In this document: piece after piece, positions 28,558 through 38,391 of the stretch | How the letters are laid out: each line of letters starts with the position of its first letter | Position numbering within the stretch: position 1 is the stretch's first letter | Source of the DNA: Ulvibacter antarcticus | Lineage (GTDB): Bacteria; Bacteroidota; Bacteroidia; Flavobacteriales; Flavobacteriaceae | Reading direction: 5' to 3' | Assembly (NCBI RefSeq): GCF_003688405.1 | Contig: NZ_REFC01000014.1 | Location: 483,625-547,624, forward strand | DNA: 64,000 nucleotides | Position numbers and translations under genes: made by a program | Notes under the pieces: model-generated | What the model saw: the letters and a program-made list of their open reading frames with translations, nothing else | Database searches by the model: none | Told to the model about the DNA's origin: nothing

Positions 28558-29511
28558 ATGTCAGATGTAGCAGCAGTGTCACAACTCGTTTCAAAATATA
28601 ATGCACTTAAGCAGGAAATTAAAAAAGTAATTGTTGGGCAGGATGAAGTCGTAGATCAGGTGCTGTTAGCAATTTTTTCTGGAGGTCACGCCTTACTAAT
28701 TGGAGTGCCTGGACTTGCGAAGACTCTACTCGTTAATACTGTTGCAGAGGCATTAGGGCTCCAATTTAAACGAATTCAATTTACTCCCGATTTAATGCCA
28801 AGTGACATATTAGGATCGGAAATTCTTGATCAGAATAGAGAGTTTAAATTTATTAAAGGCCCAATTTTCGCGAATATTATTCTAGCGGATGAGATTAACC
28901 GTACACCACCAAAAACTCAGGCAGCTCTCTTGGAAGCTATGCAGGAACGAGCGGTAACTGTTGCAGGTCATCATTACAAATTAGACCTTCCCTATTTTGT
29001 TTTAGCTACTCAAAACCCAATCGAGCAAGAAGGAACTTATCCGCTACCTGAAGCTCAACTGGATCGCTTTATGTTTGCAATCAATCTCGACTACCCAAGT
29101 TTTTCGGAAGAGGTTGAAGTGGTAAAAAGCACTACCTCTGGTGAGACTAAAAAGGTAAATGCCCTTTTCACGGCAGAAGAAATTATCGAATTTCAGCAAT
29201 TAATTCGCCGAGTTCCTGTAGCAGACAATGTAATTGAATATGCAGTTACTTTAGTTGGAAAAACCAGGCCAAAGAGTCAGGCGGCTCCCGAAATTGTGAA
29301 AAATTATATCGATTGGGGGGCAGGGCCAAGGGCTTCACAAAATTTAATTTTGGCTGCCAAATCGCATGCTATTTTACATGGTAAATATTCACCCGATATA
29401 GCCGATGTGCAAAATGCTGCTTTTGGAATACTTCGTCATCGTATGATTAAAAATTATAAGGCAGAAGCGGAAGGACTTTCCATTGAAGAAATTATTCAGT
29501 CGTTGTTTTAA
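28558..29511 (+). CDS. MoxR-family AAA+ ATPase
   Basis: A 317-residue cytoplasmic AAA+ chaperone-type ATPase. Seen: Walker A GVPGLAKTLL (about 46), Walker B IILADEINRTPPKTQAALLE (about 110), sensor 1 ATQNPIEQEGTYPLPEAQLD and the C-terminal lid domain. MoxR proteins usually partner with DUF58 and VWA-domain proteins; none follow here. Instead it ends the chaperone operon, which suggests a role in envelope protein maturation. It converges with a possible small ORF on the other strand. Confidence 0.92.
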   Translation: MSDVAAVSQLVSKYNALKQEIKKVIVGQDEVVDQVLLAIFSGGHALLIGVPGLAKTLLVNTVAEALGLQFKRIQFTPDLMPSDILGSEILDQNREFKFIKGPIFANIILADEINRTPPKTQAALLEAMQERAVTVAGHHYKLDLPYFVLATQNPIEQEGTYPLPEAQLDRFMFAINLDYPSFSEEVEVVKSTTSGETKKVNALFTAEEIIEFQQLIRRVPVADNVIEYAVTLVGKTRPKSQAAPEIVKNYIDWGAGPRASQNLILAAKSHAILHGKYSPDIADVQNAAFGILRHRMIKNYKAEAEGLSIEEIIQSLF

Positions 29512-29704
29512 GGTTTCTTTTTCCTGAATAGTTTTCTGCAATACCATTTTTTCTTCTGAAAGCTATTAATTGCCAAAGAATATCTTGAGGATTATAAGTC
29601 TTTCCGAAGTACTTAAATTTATAAATCCTCAATTTTGTATATCTAAAATTACGATATTGATAATTATTGAAATGAATAATGCTATTTTGTTGTGAATAAT
29701 TCAA
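29492..29704 (-). CDS. Possible small basic protein (70 aa)
   Basis: An uninterrupted 70-codon reading frame in a 312-bp gap, overlapping the end of moxR by 20 bp in convergent orientation. It is rich in Lys, Arg, Tyr and Phe, with a plausible patterned stretch (YFGKTYNPQDILWQLIAFRR). No promoter was seen and no family recognised, so it may be a chance ORF. Confidence 0.3.
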   Translation of the reverse strand: MNYSQQNSIIHFNNYQYRNFRYTKLRIYKFKYFGKTYNPQDILWQLIAFRRKNGIAENYSGKRNLKTTTE

Positions 29705-29730
29705 CGAATTGCTTAGTTCGCTAATTATTT

Positions 29731-29759
29731 TTGAATTATTTCAAATTTTCGTACTTTTG
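29731..29759 (+). promoter_or_regulatory. Promoter of the aconitase gene
   Basis: TTG (29731-29733) and TACTTTTG (29752-29759) with an 18-bp spacer fit the Bacteroidota pattern, with a leader of about 60 bp. Confidence 0.6.
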
Positions 29760-29823
29760 CATTTCGTCACTGAGAGTGCTTCTCTTAGGGTGTTAGTTCA
29801 ATCAATTAATAAAAAACAGTATT

Positions 29824-32088
29824 ATGGCATTCGATATAGAAATGATCAAAAAAGTGTATTCCCAAATGGCGGAACGTGTGGATAAAGCACGGGAAATTGT
29901 GGGAAAACCATTAACACTTTCAGAAAAAATATTATACAATCACCTTTGGGATGGTATCCCGTCAAAAGCATTTGCTAGAGGAAAGGATTATGTAGATTTT
30001 GCTCCAGATCGAATCGCTTGTCAGGATGCGACTGCACAAATGGCTTTATTGCAGTTTATGCAAGCGGGTAAAACAAAGGTAGCCGTACCAACAACAGTTC
30101 ATTGTGATCACCTAATACAGGCAAAACAAGGAGCAAAGGCAGATTTAAAACGTGCTAACGAAACCAGTAACGAAGTTTTCGACTTTCTGGAGTCTGTTTC
30201 AGATAAATACGGAATTGGTTTCTGGAAACCGGGAGCTGGAATTATACATCAAGTGGTACTAGAAAATTATGCGTTTCCAGGAGGAATGATGATTGGTACA
30301 GATTCACATACCGTAAATGCCGGAGGATTAGGAATGGTAGCCATCGGAGTAGGTGGTGCAGATGCAGTGGATGTGATGGCAGGAATGCCTTGGGAATTAA
30401 AATTTCCAAAATTAATAGGTGTAAAATTAACAGGTGAATTAAACGGTTGGACAGCTTCTAAAGATGTGATCCTAAAAGTAGCAGGAATACTTACTGTAAA
30501 AGGTGGAACTGGTGCTATTGTAGAATATTTTGGACCTGGTGCCAAAAATCTATCTTGTACCGGTAAAGGAACAATCTGTAATATGGGTGCCGAAATCGGC
30601 GCAACCACTTCTACATTTGGATATGATGATTCTATGGAACGTTTCCTTAGAGCGACAGACCGATCTGATATAGCGGATGAAGCAAATAAAATTAGAGAAC
30701 ACCTAACTGGAGATGATGCGGTGTATGCAAATCCGGAAAAATACTTCGATGAGGTTATTGAGATTGATTTAACTACTTTACGCCCACATTTAAATGGACC
30801 ATTTACTCCAGATTTGGCAACACCGGTTGGAGAACTAGGCGAGAAGGCTAGAAAAAATGACTGGCCACTAAAAGTAGATTGGGGTTTAATAGGGTCGTGT
30901 ACTAATTCATCTTATGAAGATCTTACACGTGCGGCTTCTATCGCTCAACAAGCCATTGATAAAAAATTAAAACCTAAAAGTGACTTCGGAATTAATCCGG
31001 GATCGGAACAGATTCGATTCACAGCCGAAAGAGATGGGTTGCTCAAAGTTTTTGAAAACCTTGGTGCTACTATATTTACTAATGCCTGTGGACCATGTAT
31101 TGGACAATGGGACAGAAGTGACCGAAAAGGGGAAGAGAAAAATACTATAGTACACTCTTTTAATAGAAATTTCTCTAAACGTGCTGACGGAAATCCAAAT
31201 ACACATGCTTTTGTGGGATCTCCGGAAATGGTAGCGGCTATCGCAATTTCTGGCCGACTAGATTTCGATCCAATGAATGATACTTTACTTAATGAAGATG
31301 GTCAGGAAGTGAAACTTGAAATCCCTCAGGGTATAGAATTACCTCCAAAAGGTTTTGACGTTGAAGACAATGGATATTTGGAACCGGTTGAAGATGGAAG
31401 TAAGATTGATGTTAAGGTGAGTTTGACTTCGGAAAGATTACAATTGTTGGAACCCTTCCTTCCAATTAAAGACAGTGAATTACAGGGCATGAAATTATTG
31501 ATAAAAGCCTTTGGTAAATGTACAACCGACCATATTTCTATGGCTGGACCTTGGCTGCGTTTCAGAGGACATCTTGATAATATTGCAAACAATACTTTGA
31601 TTGGTGCGGTAAATGCATTTGGAAAGAAAACAAACTTTGTTAAAAATCAATTGAATGGTGAGTTTGGTGGTGTACCGGATGTTCAACGTCAATACAAAGC
31701 GGCAGGTATAAAAACCATTGTAGTTGGGGATCATAACTATGGTGAAGGGTCTTCACGTGAACATGCGGCAATGCAACCAAGATTTTTGGGTGTAGCGGCT
31801 GTATTGGTAAAATCATTTGCTCGTATTCATGAAACCAACCTTAAAAAACAAGGGATGCTGGGACTTACTTTTGCTAACGAAGCTGATTATGATAAAATCC
31901 AAGAGGATGACACTTTCAACTTTGTTGATATTGCAGACTTTGCTCCGGGAAAACCATTAATGATTGAAGTTGTCCACAAGGATGGAAGTAAAGACATGAT
32001 AAAAGCAAATCATACATATAATGAGGCACAAATTGTATGGTATCGTGAAGGATCTGCATTGAATCTTATTAAGAAACAAAACGCTTAA
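29824..32088 (+). CDS. Aconitate hydratase (mitochondrial-type)
   Basis: TCA-cycle 4Fe-4S enzyme interconverting citrate and isocitrate. 754 residues, the length of the mitochondrial-type subgroup rather than AcnA (about 890) or AcnB (about 865). Seen: cluster cysteines in [10 protein letters not shown] and [13 protein letters not shown], the N-terminal [10 protein letters not shown] and [15 protein letters not shown], and the swivelling domain [19 protein letters not shown] with the catalytic Ser. It has its own promoter and terminator, so it is monocistronic. Confidence 0.95.
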   Translation: MAFDIEMIKKVYSQMAERVDKAREIVGKPLTLSEKILYNHLWDGIPSKAFARGKDYVDFAPDRIACQDATAQMALLQFMQAGKTKVAVPTTVHCDHLIQAKQGAKADLKRANETSNEVFDFLESVSDKYGIGFWKPGAGIIHQVVLENYAFPGGMMIGTDSHTVNAGGLGMVAIGVGGADAVDVMAGMPWELKFPKLIGVKLTGELNGWTASKDVILKVAGILTVKGGTGAIVEYFGPGAKNLSCTGKGTICNMGAEIGATTSTFGYDDSMERFLRATDRSDIADEANKIREHLTGDDAVYANPEKYFDEVIEIDLTTLRPHLNGPFTPDLATPVGELGEKARKNDWPLKVDWGLIGSCTNSSYEDLTRAASIAQQAIDKKLKPKSDFGINPGSEQIRFTAERDGLLKVFENLGATIFTNACGPCIGQWDRSDRKGEEKNTIVHSFNRNFSKRADGNPNTHAFVGSPEMVAAIAISGRLDFDPMNDTLLNEDGQEVKLEIPQGIELPPKGFDVEDNGYLEPVEDGSKIDVKVSLTSERLQLLEPFLPIKDSELQGMKLLIKAFGKCTTDHISMAGPWLRFRGHLDNIANNTLIGAVNAFGKKTNFVKNQLNGEFGGVPDVQRQYKAAGIKTIVVGDHNYGEGSSREHAAMQPRFLGVAAVLVKSFARIHETNLKKQGMLGLTFANEADYDKIQEDDTFNFVDIADFAPGKPLMIEVVHKDGSKDMIKANHTYNEAQIVWYREGSALNLIKKQNA

Positions 32089-32110
32089 CTCCTAAATAGT
32101 TTAAATAAAA

Positions 32111-32136
32111 AAAAGCTCCCAATTTTGGGAGCTTTT
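32111..32136. terminator. Bidirectional terminator after aconitase
   Basis: Stem AAAAGCTCCCAA / TTGGGAGCTTTT with a 2-nt spacing at its centre, A-run before and T-run after, between converging genes. Confidence 0.92.
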
Positions 32137-32152
32137 TTTTATTTACATTGTT

Positions 32153-32815
32153 TTAACGAATTTGATGAATGGTAAAATAACTATCTTCATTGGCACCTAT
32201 AACATCTACTGTAGCTAGCGTACATATCGTTTTAATGGTGATAGTATCCCCTTCATTAAGTTGCAAAAGAGTTTGTGCATTTCGGACAGGTGGGGTGACA
32301 TTGACTCCAATTACTCCAACATTCGCAAAGTCGCTTTTCGCAGTAGTTACGTTGTTTTTTAGGATTACAATTCCAAAATTTGTTGCAGCCGATATTAAAG
32401 CGCTGGCCTTTATCTGAGCATATACATCATAGATCCCATCTTGTTTGGCCGTAAATGTACTTGTGGTTGTATTGAATTCATTGTTTAAATCGAATTCTTC
32501 GTCATTGAAAGTGAGCAAAGCTGTGTTTGATACCAAAGAAAGTGAAATAAGACCGGTAGATGAAAAATTTCCTTTAACTGCCGTTCGTAGTGCACTGCTT
32601 ACCACTGTTTTTGATGATATTCTATTGACAGTACCGTTCCTGGATATGACCAGCATTGAGTCTTTTGCAATTTCTATTTCGGTTTCTTGAGTTGTATTTC
32701 GTATTCGCAAGTCTCCGTTAATATCTAATGTTGCTGTTGGGGATGTGATGCCGATTCCGACTTGTGAAAATAATGGAAGGCTCACCAATAAAAATAGAAT
32801 AGCTTTGATATACAT
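32153..32815 (-). CDS. Secreted protein with C1q-like jelly-roll C-terminus
   Basis: A 220-residue exported protein. Seen: signal peptide ending LFSQ, then VGIGITSPTATLDINGDLRI, the short segment that opens many Bacteroidota surface/tail-fibre-like proteins, and a C-terminal beta-sandwich (about 90-220) with FTAKQDGIYDVYAQI, FGIVILKNN, LLQLNEGDTITI and DSYFTIHQIR, the strand pattern of C1q/TNF-like domains. Likely a surface or adhesion protein. No T9SS tail. Confidence 0.7.
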   Translation of the reverse strand: MYIKAILFLLVSLPLFSQVGIGITSPTATLDINGDLRIRNTTQETEIEIAKDSMLVISRNGTVNRISSKTVVSSALRTAVKGNFSSTGLISLSLVSNTALLTFNDEEFDLNNEFNTTTSTFTAKQDGIYDVYAQIKASALISAATNFGIVILKNNVTTAKSDFANVGVIGVNVTPPVRNAQTLLQLNEGDTITIKTICTLATVDVIGANEDSYFTIHQIR

Positions 32816-33003
32816 AAGTAGGTCGTTAAGTTATTAGTCTATTGCCGGGGAGCATTTCAAATGTAGGAAAAATCTTTAATATTTTCGATTAAAAACCAAA
32901 ATAATCGATTAAAAGCATATATTTTATAATATTTTAACTTTTATTGTTAAATTTTTAAATCATCTATAGCACTCACAGCCTAGGATAAGTTCATTTACTA
33001 GAA

Positions 33004-33870
33004 CTAAAACTTAAAATTGAAATTAATTTTCAAAAATTCATTTAGTGTAAGAATATCACCTTTCGCGGTCAAATCAGGAACGTGCTCACTTAATGGAATG
33101 CCTTTTACCGCATTTGGAATGTCCTTACAAAGCGACAATATCGCTGTGGGAAGTTCCTTTTCATTACGAATTTCATGAATAGGGCAACTTTCAAGATATG
33201 GGAATATCTCTAAAGCATCCAGTTTGAAAAGATTCATGCTCACCCGAAGTTTTCCGAAGGGATCCTTAAATGCATTCAATTCATTAGAATTGGGTTTCTC
33301 TATAATATCTTTCAAATAATTTGATTCATCTGTAACTACCAATGCAAATTGTGCGATTCGATCTTCACTAAATTGTAAGCCGTCTCTGTCATAACAAATA
33401 AGAGCATTTCTATGATTGCATTCCCGAATAGTCTTTAGCGCCATAATAGAGTATAGATTATCACCATTACAGACCGTAAATTTTTCTTTATGAAGTTGTG
33501 GAAATTGATTTAATGTCTGATATATGGCATCTGCTGTACCCCAAGGTTTAGTTCGATCTTTGGGGATATACTGTGTCGCGAAATAAATGTTGAGCTTATT
33601 AAAATTTTTAGTGGGAGTAGGGGTTTCAAAGTATTCCTTGAATTCTTTTGCATCTTCACCTATTACAATATAGACTGATCGATACCCGGCTTTTTCGGCA
33701 TTGTAAAGTACATAATCTATCATAGGGCGATTGTCTTTACCGATTCCAATCATGGCTTTACTCTTTGAATTGGCCTGTTTTTTCTCAGCTTCGGAAAGGG
33801 AAGAAGTCGCCACAGAATTTTTCATTCTTGAAGATGCTCCGGCGGCTAGTATGATAAGATTTTTATGCAT
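33004..33870 (-). CDS. Sugar-phosphate nucleotidyltransferase
   Basis: A 288-residue NTP-transferase that would activate a sugar-1-phosphate to an NDP-sugar. Seen: N-terminal LIILAAGASSRMKN (the GxGxR-type nucleotide loop), the GTADAIYQTL motif and the metal-binding Asp in CNGDNLYS. It overlaps the GHMP kinase gene by 8 bp. The kinase-plus-nucleotidyltransferase pair suggests salvage of a free sugar. The insertion at residues 19-36 (SVATSSLSEAEKKQANSK) is unusual. Confidence 0.82.
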   Translation of the reverse strand: MHKNLIILAAGASSRMKNSVATSSLSEAEKKQANSKSKAMIGIGKDNRPMIDYVLYNAEKAGYRSVYIVIGEDAKEFKEYFETPTPTKNFNKLNIYFATQYIPKDRTKPWGTADAIYQTLNQFPQLHKEKFTVCNGDNLYSIMALKTIRECNHRNALICYDRDGLQFSEDRIAQFALVVTDESNYLKDIIEKPNSNELNAFKDPFGKLRVSMNLFKLDALEIFPYLESCPIHEIRNEKELPTAILSLCKDIPNAVKGIPLSEHVPDLTAKGDILTLNEFLKINFNFKF

Positions 33871-34945
33871 TTATTTCTTTTGAACCCTGAGTTACTGAAA
33901 CTTTGTAAGCCGCTTTGGCTCCATTTTTAAGTAAAGCGTCTATTATTATTTTTTCTTTGTTGGGTGGTGATAAGACAACTATGCTTCCACCATCTCCAGA
34001 ACCAACGATTTTCGCTCCATAGGCTTCATGCTGTAAAGCAGTCGTGATCATGGTATCAATTGTTGGGACTGTAATTTTCAATACATCTTTTAATATAGTA
34101 TGATGCTCATTCATCAATTTCCCAATAAGCTTAAAATTTATAATATCGCTTTTAAATAGTTTCAACGCCTTTTGCGTAATCTCATGATTTGCGATAGCGG
34201 CATAAAAGTAAGCTTGAAGATCCTCAGGAATATATTTTTTAAGGACTTCAAATTCGGAAAGCTTTGAATTTTTAATTTCAAATTTTGGATCCTTTTTCTG
34301 AACGTATTCTATAGATAAAACAGCTTTTGATCGCAAATCTTTTAAAGTAGTTAGCGTTTGTTTAGGTACCCCTGACTCGGCCAGAATCAATCCATTAAGT
34401 GTAGTTCCAATAGTATTAAAACCTGAATTTGTTGAAGTATCAATATAAAGAACATTGCCTATTGCGATTGCATATTGATCCATCCTTCCACCGGGAGCAT
34501 CGTGTTCTACAATTTCGGCTTCGTAAGCTAATTGTGCAATTAATTGAGAAGTGACAGGTTTGTTACATCCAAATGCCTTCAGAAGAAAATGAATCCAAGC
34601 AACGACTATTGCAGATGAACTGGAAACTCCTGCATTAATTGGAATATTCCCTTGAATTGAAACCGTATATCCTTCCGAAGGAAAACAACCATGCCTTTTT
34701 ACTACCCTTAAAGCTGCTCCAAAAAAGTCCAATGATTCAAGTTGTTCGAAAGTATTATCAAGTGAAATATGCCTTTCCGAAGAAATATCGGGCATGCTAA
34801 TACTAAATATTTTATCGTTGTTCTTCTCCGCTTTCAGAAAAACGAATCGATCGATAGCACAAGCGATCACCGGTAAACCCAGATAATCCTGATGATCTCC
34901 AAAGAGACAAATTCGGGCGGGAGTTCTTATTTCAATTCTATTCAT
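33863..34945 (-). CDS. GHMP-family sugar kinase
   Basis: A 360-residue cytoplasmic kinase of the galactokinase/homoserine/mevalonate/phosphomevalonate superfamily. Seen: RTPARICLFGDHQDYLGLPV (substrate loop, galactokinase-like), the ATP-binding GINAGVSSSSAIVVAWI-type P-loop as PINAGVSSSSAIVVAW and the C-terminal GAKIVGSGDGGSIVVL. The substrate is probably a free sugar, because the next gene encodes a nucleotidyltransferase; galactose, fucose or a hexosamine are all possible. Confidence 0.85.
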   Translation of the reverse strand: MNRIEIRTPARICLFGDHQDYLGLPVIACAIDRFVFLKAEKNNDKIFSISMPDISSERHISLDNTFEQLESLDFFGAALRVVKRHGCFPSEGYTVSIQGNIPINAGVSSSSAIVVAWIHFLLKAFGCNKPVTSQLIAQLAYEAEIVEHDAPGGRMDQYAIAIGNVLYIDTSTNSGFNTIGTTLNGLILAESGVPKQTLTTLKDLRSKAVLSIEYVQKKDPKFEIKNSKLSEFEVLKKYIPEDLQAYFYAAIANHEITQKALKLFKSDIINFKLIGKLMNEHHTILKDVLKITVPTIDTMITTALQHEAYGAKIVGSGDGGSIVVLSPPNKEKIIIDALLKNGAKAAYKVSVTQGSKEINA

Positions 34946-34966
34946 ACAACTTATGAGTGCTATTTA

Positions 34967-36328
34967 TTAATAGGAATCCTTCATCCATTGATATGGCTTG
35001 CGTTTTACCCAGTTTCCTCTCGTAAAATCGGGAAAACCCTGAGGCTCACCATTGTTAGCAATGGATACTTCAGAAAGAGGAGTGATAGCACTCCAGGCGG
35101 CCGCATCATAAGCGTCCAAAGGCGGTGCTATATTTTGTTTCGCAGATTCAATAAAAGCATTAATCACAAAGAAATCCATTCCGCCATGTCCTGCACCTAA
35201 AGCTTTTTCACCATATTTTTTCCAAAGGGGATGGTCGTATTTTTCTAACCAATTTGTGGCTTCATCCCATCGATGTGGCGTTTCTGCTTTATCCTCAATA
35301 TATATCCGATTGCCATCAACTTCCCATATCCCTTCACTGCCTTGAACCCTGAACCCGAGTGAATAGGGACGTGGCGAATTGCAATCGTGTGTTACTATTA
35401 TTGTTTCTCCGTTTGCAGTCTCAATCATGGAAGTTATTACATCACCTTGTTTAAATTTCAACTTTGCATTGGGGTGATCCTTTCCGCCATTTTTAACGAT
35501 ATAATTATGAATTCCGACACCTTTTGAAGCCATAGAGGTGATGGAAACAAATCGATTTCCACGGTTTATATCGCACATTACAGCAATCGGTCCAATACCG
35601 TGGGTAGGATAAACATCGGCATTCCGAAGTAATGAATGTTGCGTTCTCCATGCAGATTCTGAAATGCCTTTCTCACCAAATTCGACACCCTTGCCATAAG
35701 CTGTTTTGCCATCATTTAGTTTTACAAACCTAAGATCGTGCTGATAGCCACATCTAAAATGAATCAATTCCCCAAAAAGATCCTGCTTTACCATATTTAA
35801 TACTGCCAGAATATCCCGTCTGTAACATACATTTTCTAATATCATAAGATGGGTGCCGGTTTGTTCATGTGTATTAACTAAATCCCAGCACTCTTCCATG
35901 GTATTAGCCGCTGAAACCTCCAATCCTGTATACTTGCCAGCCACCATTGCATCTTTAGCCATTCGAGTATGCCAAAGCCAGGGAGTAGAAATAATTACAG
36001 CGTCAACGTTCGATAACGCTAACAGATTTCTATAATCATACTCATTCTTATCAAAAACCTGGGGCACCTTCATACCAGCCTTCTCGATAATATCCAGAGC
36101 AATGGTATTTCTTCTTGAATCGATATCACAGATGGCTACCACATTTACATCATCCCTTAGAAGTATATTATTTAAGTGATTCGTCCCACGAAGTCCTACG
36201 CCAATAAATCCAAGATTGAGGTTTACTTTAGAATTATTATATCTGCTTCCCATTGCAAGACCGGGTAATAGCGCAATACCAGTGCTTGCTATGGCCGTTT
36301 TTTTAACAAAATCTCTCCGTGATCCCAT
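34967..36328 (-). CDS. Gfo/Idh/MocA oxidoreductase-fold glycosidase, GH109-like, Tat-exported
   Basis: A 453-residue protein with twin-arginine signal (MGSRRDFVKKTAIASTGIAL) and a Rossmann domain (LGFIGVGLRGTNHL). The central block EVSAANTMEECWDLVNTHEQ, ENVCYRRDILAVLNMVKQ and FRCGYQHDLRF matches my memory of the GH109 family (alpha-N-acetylgalactosaminidase using NAD in an elimination-addition mechanism). First gene of the operon with the GHMP kinase (21-bp gap) and nucleotidyltransferase, so released sugar may feed that salvage route. Other Gfo/Idh oxidoreductase functions remain possible. Confidence 0.82.
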   Translation of the reverse strand: MGSRRDFVKKTAIASTGIALLPGLAMGSRYNNSKVNLNLGFIGVGLRGTNHLNNILLRDDVNVVAICDIDSRRNTIALDIIEKAGMKVPQVFDKNEYDYRNLLALSNVDAVIISTPWLWHTRMAKDAMVAGKYTGLEVSAANTMEECWDLVNTHEQTGTHLMILENVCYRRDILAVLNMVKQDLFGELIHFRCGYQHDLRFVKLNDGKTAYGKGVEFGEKGISESAWRTQHSLLRNADVYPTHGIGPIAVMCDINRGNRFVSITSMASKGVGIHNYIVKNGGKDHPNAKLKFKQGDVITSMIETANGETIIVTHDCNSPRPYSLGFRVQGSEGIWEVDGNRIYIEDKAETPHRWDEATNWLEKYDHPLWKKYGEKALGAGHGGMDFFVINAFIESAKQNIAPPLDAYDAAAWSAITPLSEVSIANNGEPQGFPDFTRGNWVKRKPYQWMKDSY

Positions 36329-36416
36329 ATTCTAGATTTATAATGACCATATAAATTTAGGATAATTTTGATCGACTTACCACTTTGATTCTCAATTCCT
36401 AATAGGGCTGTTACTT

Positions 36417-36426
36417 TTACTAGTAA
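36417..36426. promoter_or_regulatory. 10-bp palindrome in the divergent GH109 / Crp-Fnr gap
   Basis: TTACTAGTAA is a perfect palindrome in the 176-bp intergenic region shared by the GH109 operon and the Crp/Fnr gene. A short palindrome can arise by chance in AT-rich DNA. Confidence 0.2.
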
Positions 36427-36504
36427 GGGGATAGCGTACTTACAAATTTATGTAAGGAATATGACAATAATCCGACTACACTCGAACACTAAAACCAACT
36501 TACA

Positions 36505-37173
36505 ATGCAATCAATTTGGGTGCTGGAGGATGTTAACCTCTTCCGAATGCTTTGTCCTCATAAATTTAAGGCATATAAGAAGCAACACAATTTTCTAAAT
36601 TATAAAAAAGAAGACTTTATTTATTTTGAAGAAGACCATGCAAGTAAAGTTTACCTTATTGAAAAAGGAAAAGTAAAGATTGGGCACTACACTGAAGCGG
36701 GGGATGAAATTGTAAAAGCTATTCTGTCGAAGGGCGAACTTTTTGGGGAAAAGGCAATTTTGGGGGAAGAAAGAAGAAAAGAGTTTGCTAAATCTATTGA
36801 CAATACCACCTCTATTTGTCCTGTAAGCGTGGAAACCATGCATGAATTAATGCGCGAAAACAGGTCTTTTAGCTTTAGAATATATAAATTAATCGGTTTT
36901 CGAATAAAAAGATTAGAACGCCGACTTGATTCGATTTTGTTCAAGGATGCCGAAACCAGAGTTCACGAATTCTTGCAAGAGTTGGCCGAAGATTATGGTT
37001 ATTGCTGTCCAAATACTGGCGATACGGTTATTAAGCATCCATATACGCAAAAAGATATTGCTCATCTTATCGGTACATCACGTCCCACCTTTAATGCAAT
37101 AATGAATAAAATGAAAGAAAACGACTTAATTGATTTCTCCCGAAAGGAGATCCGATTAAAAATTTCTGCCTAA
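36505..37173 (+). CDS. Crp/Fnr-family transcriptional regulator
   Basis: A 222-residue cytoplasmic regulator. Seen: cyclic-nucleotide-binding-type beta roll (about 15-120; VYLIEKGKVKIGHY, GELFGEKAIL), a dimerisation helix (about 125-150) and a C-terminal winged helix-turn-helix with TQKDIAHLIGTSRPTFNAIM. There is no N-terminal Cys cluster, so it is not an Fe-S Fnr. It is divergent from the GH109-kinase-nucleotidyltransferase operon and may control it, as many such neighbours do; that link is inferred. Confidence 0.88.
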   Translation: MQSIWVLEDVNLFRMLCPHKFKAYKKQHNFLNYKKEDFIYFEEDHASKVYLIEKGKVKIGHYTEAGDEIVKAILSKGELFGEKAILGEERRKEFAKSIDNTTSICPVSVETMHELMRENRSFSFRIYKLIGFRIKRLERRLDSILFKDAETRVHEFLQELAEDYGYCCPNTGDTVIKHPYTQKDIAHLIGTSRPTFNAIMNKMKENDLIDFSRKEIRLKISA

Positions 37174-37362
37174 TCTTAGCTGGCTGACAGTTGGTTAAAA
37201 GAGGGTGGGCTGATTTAGAAATTTTCTCCTGAAACATTTATTTCCATTAGTATTCCCGATAATTTTTTAGGCATCCTTTCACACTAGAACAGAAAATTGT
37301 TAAAAAGCCCACAATATTAATGAGAATAGGGTGATGCGTTATAAGTAGCGTCTTTTTTTGGT

Positions 37363-37370
37363 TATTTTTG
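37363..37370 (+). promoter_or_regulatory. -7 promoter box of the TlpA gene
   Basis: TATTTTTG matches TAnnTTTG and ends only 4 bp before the ATG, so the transcript would be leaderless or nearly so. Confidence 0.4.
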
Positions 37371-37374
37371 AGGC

Positions 37375-37935
37375 ATGAAATTTATAAAGAAACATTGGGG
37401 TAATATTGCATTTTTCCTAGTAATTGGTTTGTTGATCTTTCCACCAACCGCGATACCGATTAAAGTTTTTATTACAAGAGTATTTTCATTTAGTCCTTCG
37501 GAAGTGGAAGCTGAGGATAGGGCAGTTTTGGATACTTACGATTGGCAATTAACAAATCTAGAAGGTGAAACAATTAATTTTAGTCAATCTGAAGGAAAGG
37601 TAGTCGTACTAAATCTCTGGGCTACCTGGTGTCCTCCCTGTATTGCTGAAATGCCATCGTTTCAAAAGTTGTATGATGCTTATGGAGATAGGGTTGATTT
37701 TTATTTTGTTTCTTCAGAAGAAGCCACAAAAATTAAGAAGTTTCTTCAAAAGAAAAAATACAACTTCCCGGTATATTTAGAATCTCAGGCACCCCCTAAA
37801 ATGCTTCAGTCTAAATCCATTCCAAAGACATATCTAATCTCAAAGAGCGGAATGATAGTTATGAATACCGAAGGCGCGGCCGATTGGAACAGTGAAACGG
37901 TCCATCAAATTCTGGATAAATTGTTAGCGGACTAA
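37375..37935 (+). CDS. TlpA-family thioredoxin-like membrane-anchored protein
   Basis: A 186-residue periplasmic thiol-disulfide reductase with an N-terminal membrane anchor (about 10-32). Seen: redox motif WATWCPPC in NLWATWCPPCIAEMPSFQ (about 85), the cis-Pro region SIPKTYLI and the redoxin fold. It may act in cytochrome c maturation or disulfide repair. Its 3' end overlaps the converging GNAT gene by 12 bp. Confidence 0.9.
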   Translation: MKFIKKHWGNIAFFLVIGLLIFPPTAIPIKVFITRVFSFSPSEVEAEDRAVLDTYDWQLTNLEGETINFSQSEGKVVVLNLWATWCPPCIAEMPSFQKLYDAYGDRVDFYFVSSEEATKIKKFLQKKKYNFPVYLESQAPPKMLQSKSIPKTYLISKSGMIVMNTEGAADWNSETVHQILDKLLAD

Positions 37936-38379
37936 CTTTTTTTCGAAACAAACACTGTTCTCGATACCTTGGTAAGGAGGGTAATTAGGAGTAACCACAT
38001 ATCCATTCTTTTCATATAATCGAATTGCTTCAGGCTGCTTTTTTCCTGTTTCCAACACAGATTTTTTAAAGCCATTACTGGCTGCCCATTTTTCAAGATC
38101 ATTTAAAATAATGGTAGCTAGACCTTTTCCACGCATTTTGGGCAAGGTGTACATTCGTTTGATTTCTACGGTTTCCGCTTCGATTTGCTTGAATGCTCCG
38201 CAACCTACGGCAATATCATTTTCAAAAAGTACCACTGTATGTTTTAAAGTATCGATCTTATTGAATTGATCATAAAAACCGTGATCCTCCCCATCCCTAA
38301 CAGCCAAATCAGCATCAAGAAGTTTAACTAGTTGAATAAAATCACTGTCTTCGGAAGTGGTTCTAAGTATTTTTATCAT
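37924..38379 (-). CDS. GNAT-family N-acetyltransferase
   Basis: A 151-residue cytoplasmic acetyltransferase. Seen: the acetyl-CoA binding loop in RMYTLPKMRGKGLATIIL (Q/RxxGxG/A-like, about 90) and the C-terminal GKKQPEAIRLYEKNGYV, both characteristic. Substrate unknown. First gene of the minus-strand run that continues to 64 kb. Confidence 0.88.
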   Translation of the reverse strand: MIKILRTTSEDSDFIQLVKLLDADLAVRDGEDHGFYDQFNKIDTLKHTVVLFENDIAVGCGAFKQIEAETVEIKRMYTLPKMRGKGLATIILNDLEKWAASNGFKKSVLETGKKQPEAIRLYEKNGYVVTPNYPPYQGIENSVCFEKKLVR

Positions 38380-38391
38380 ATAAATTAAGAT

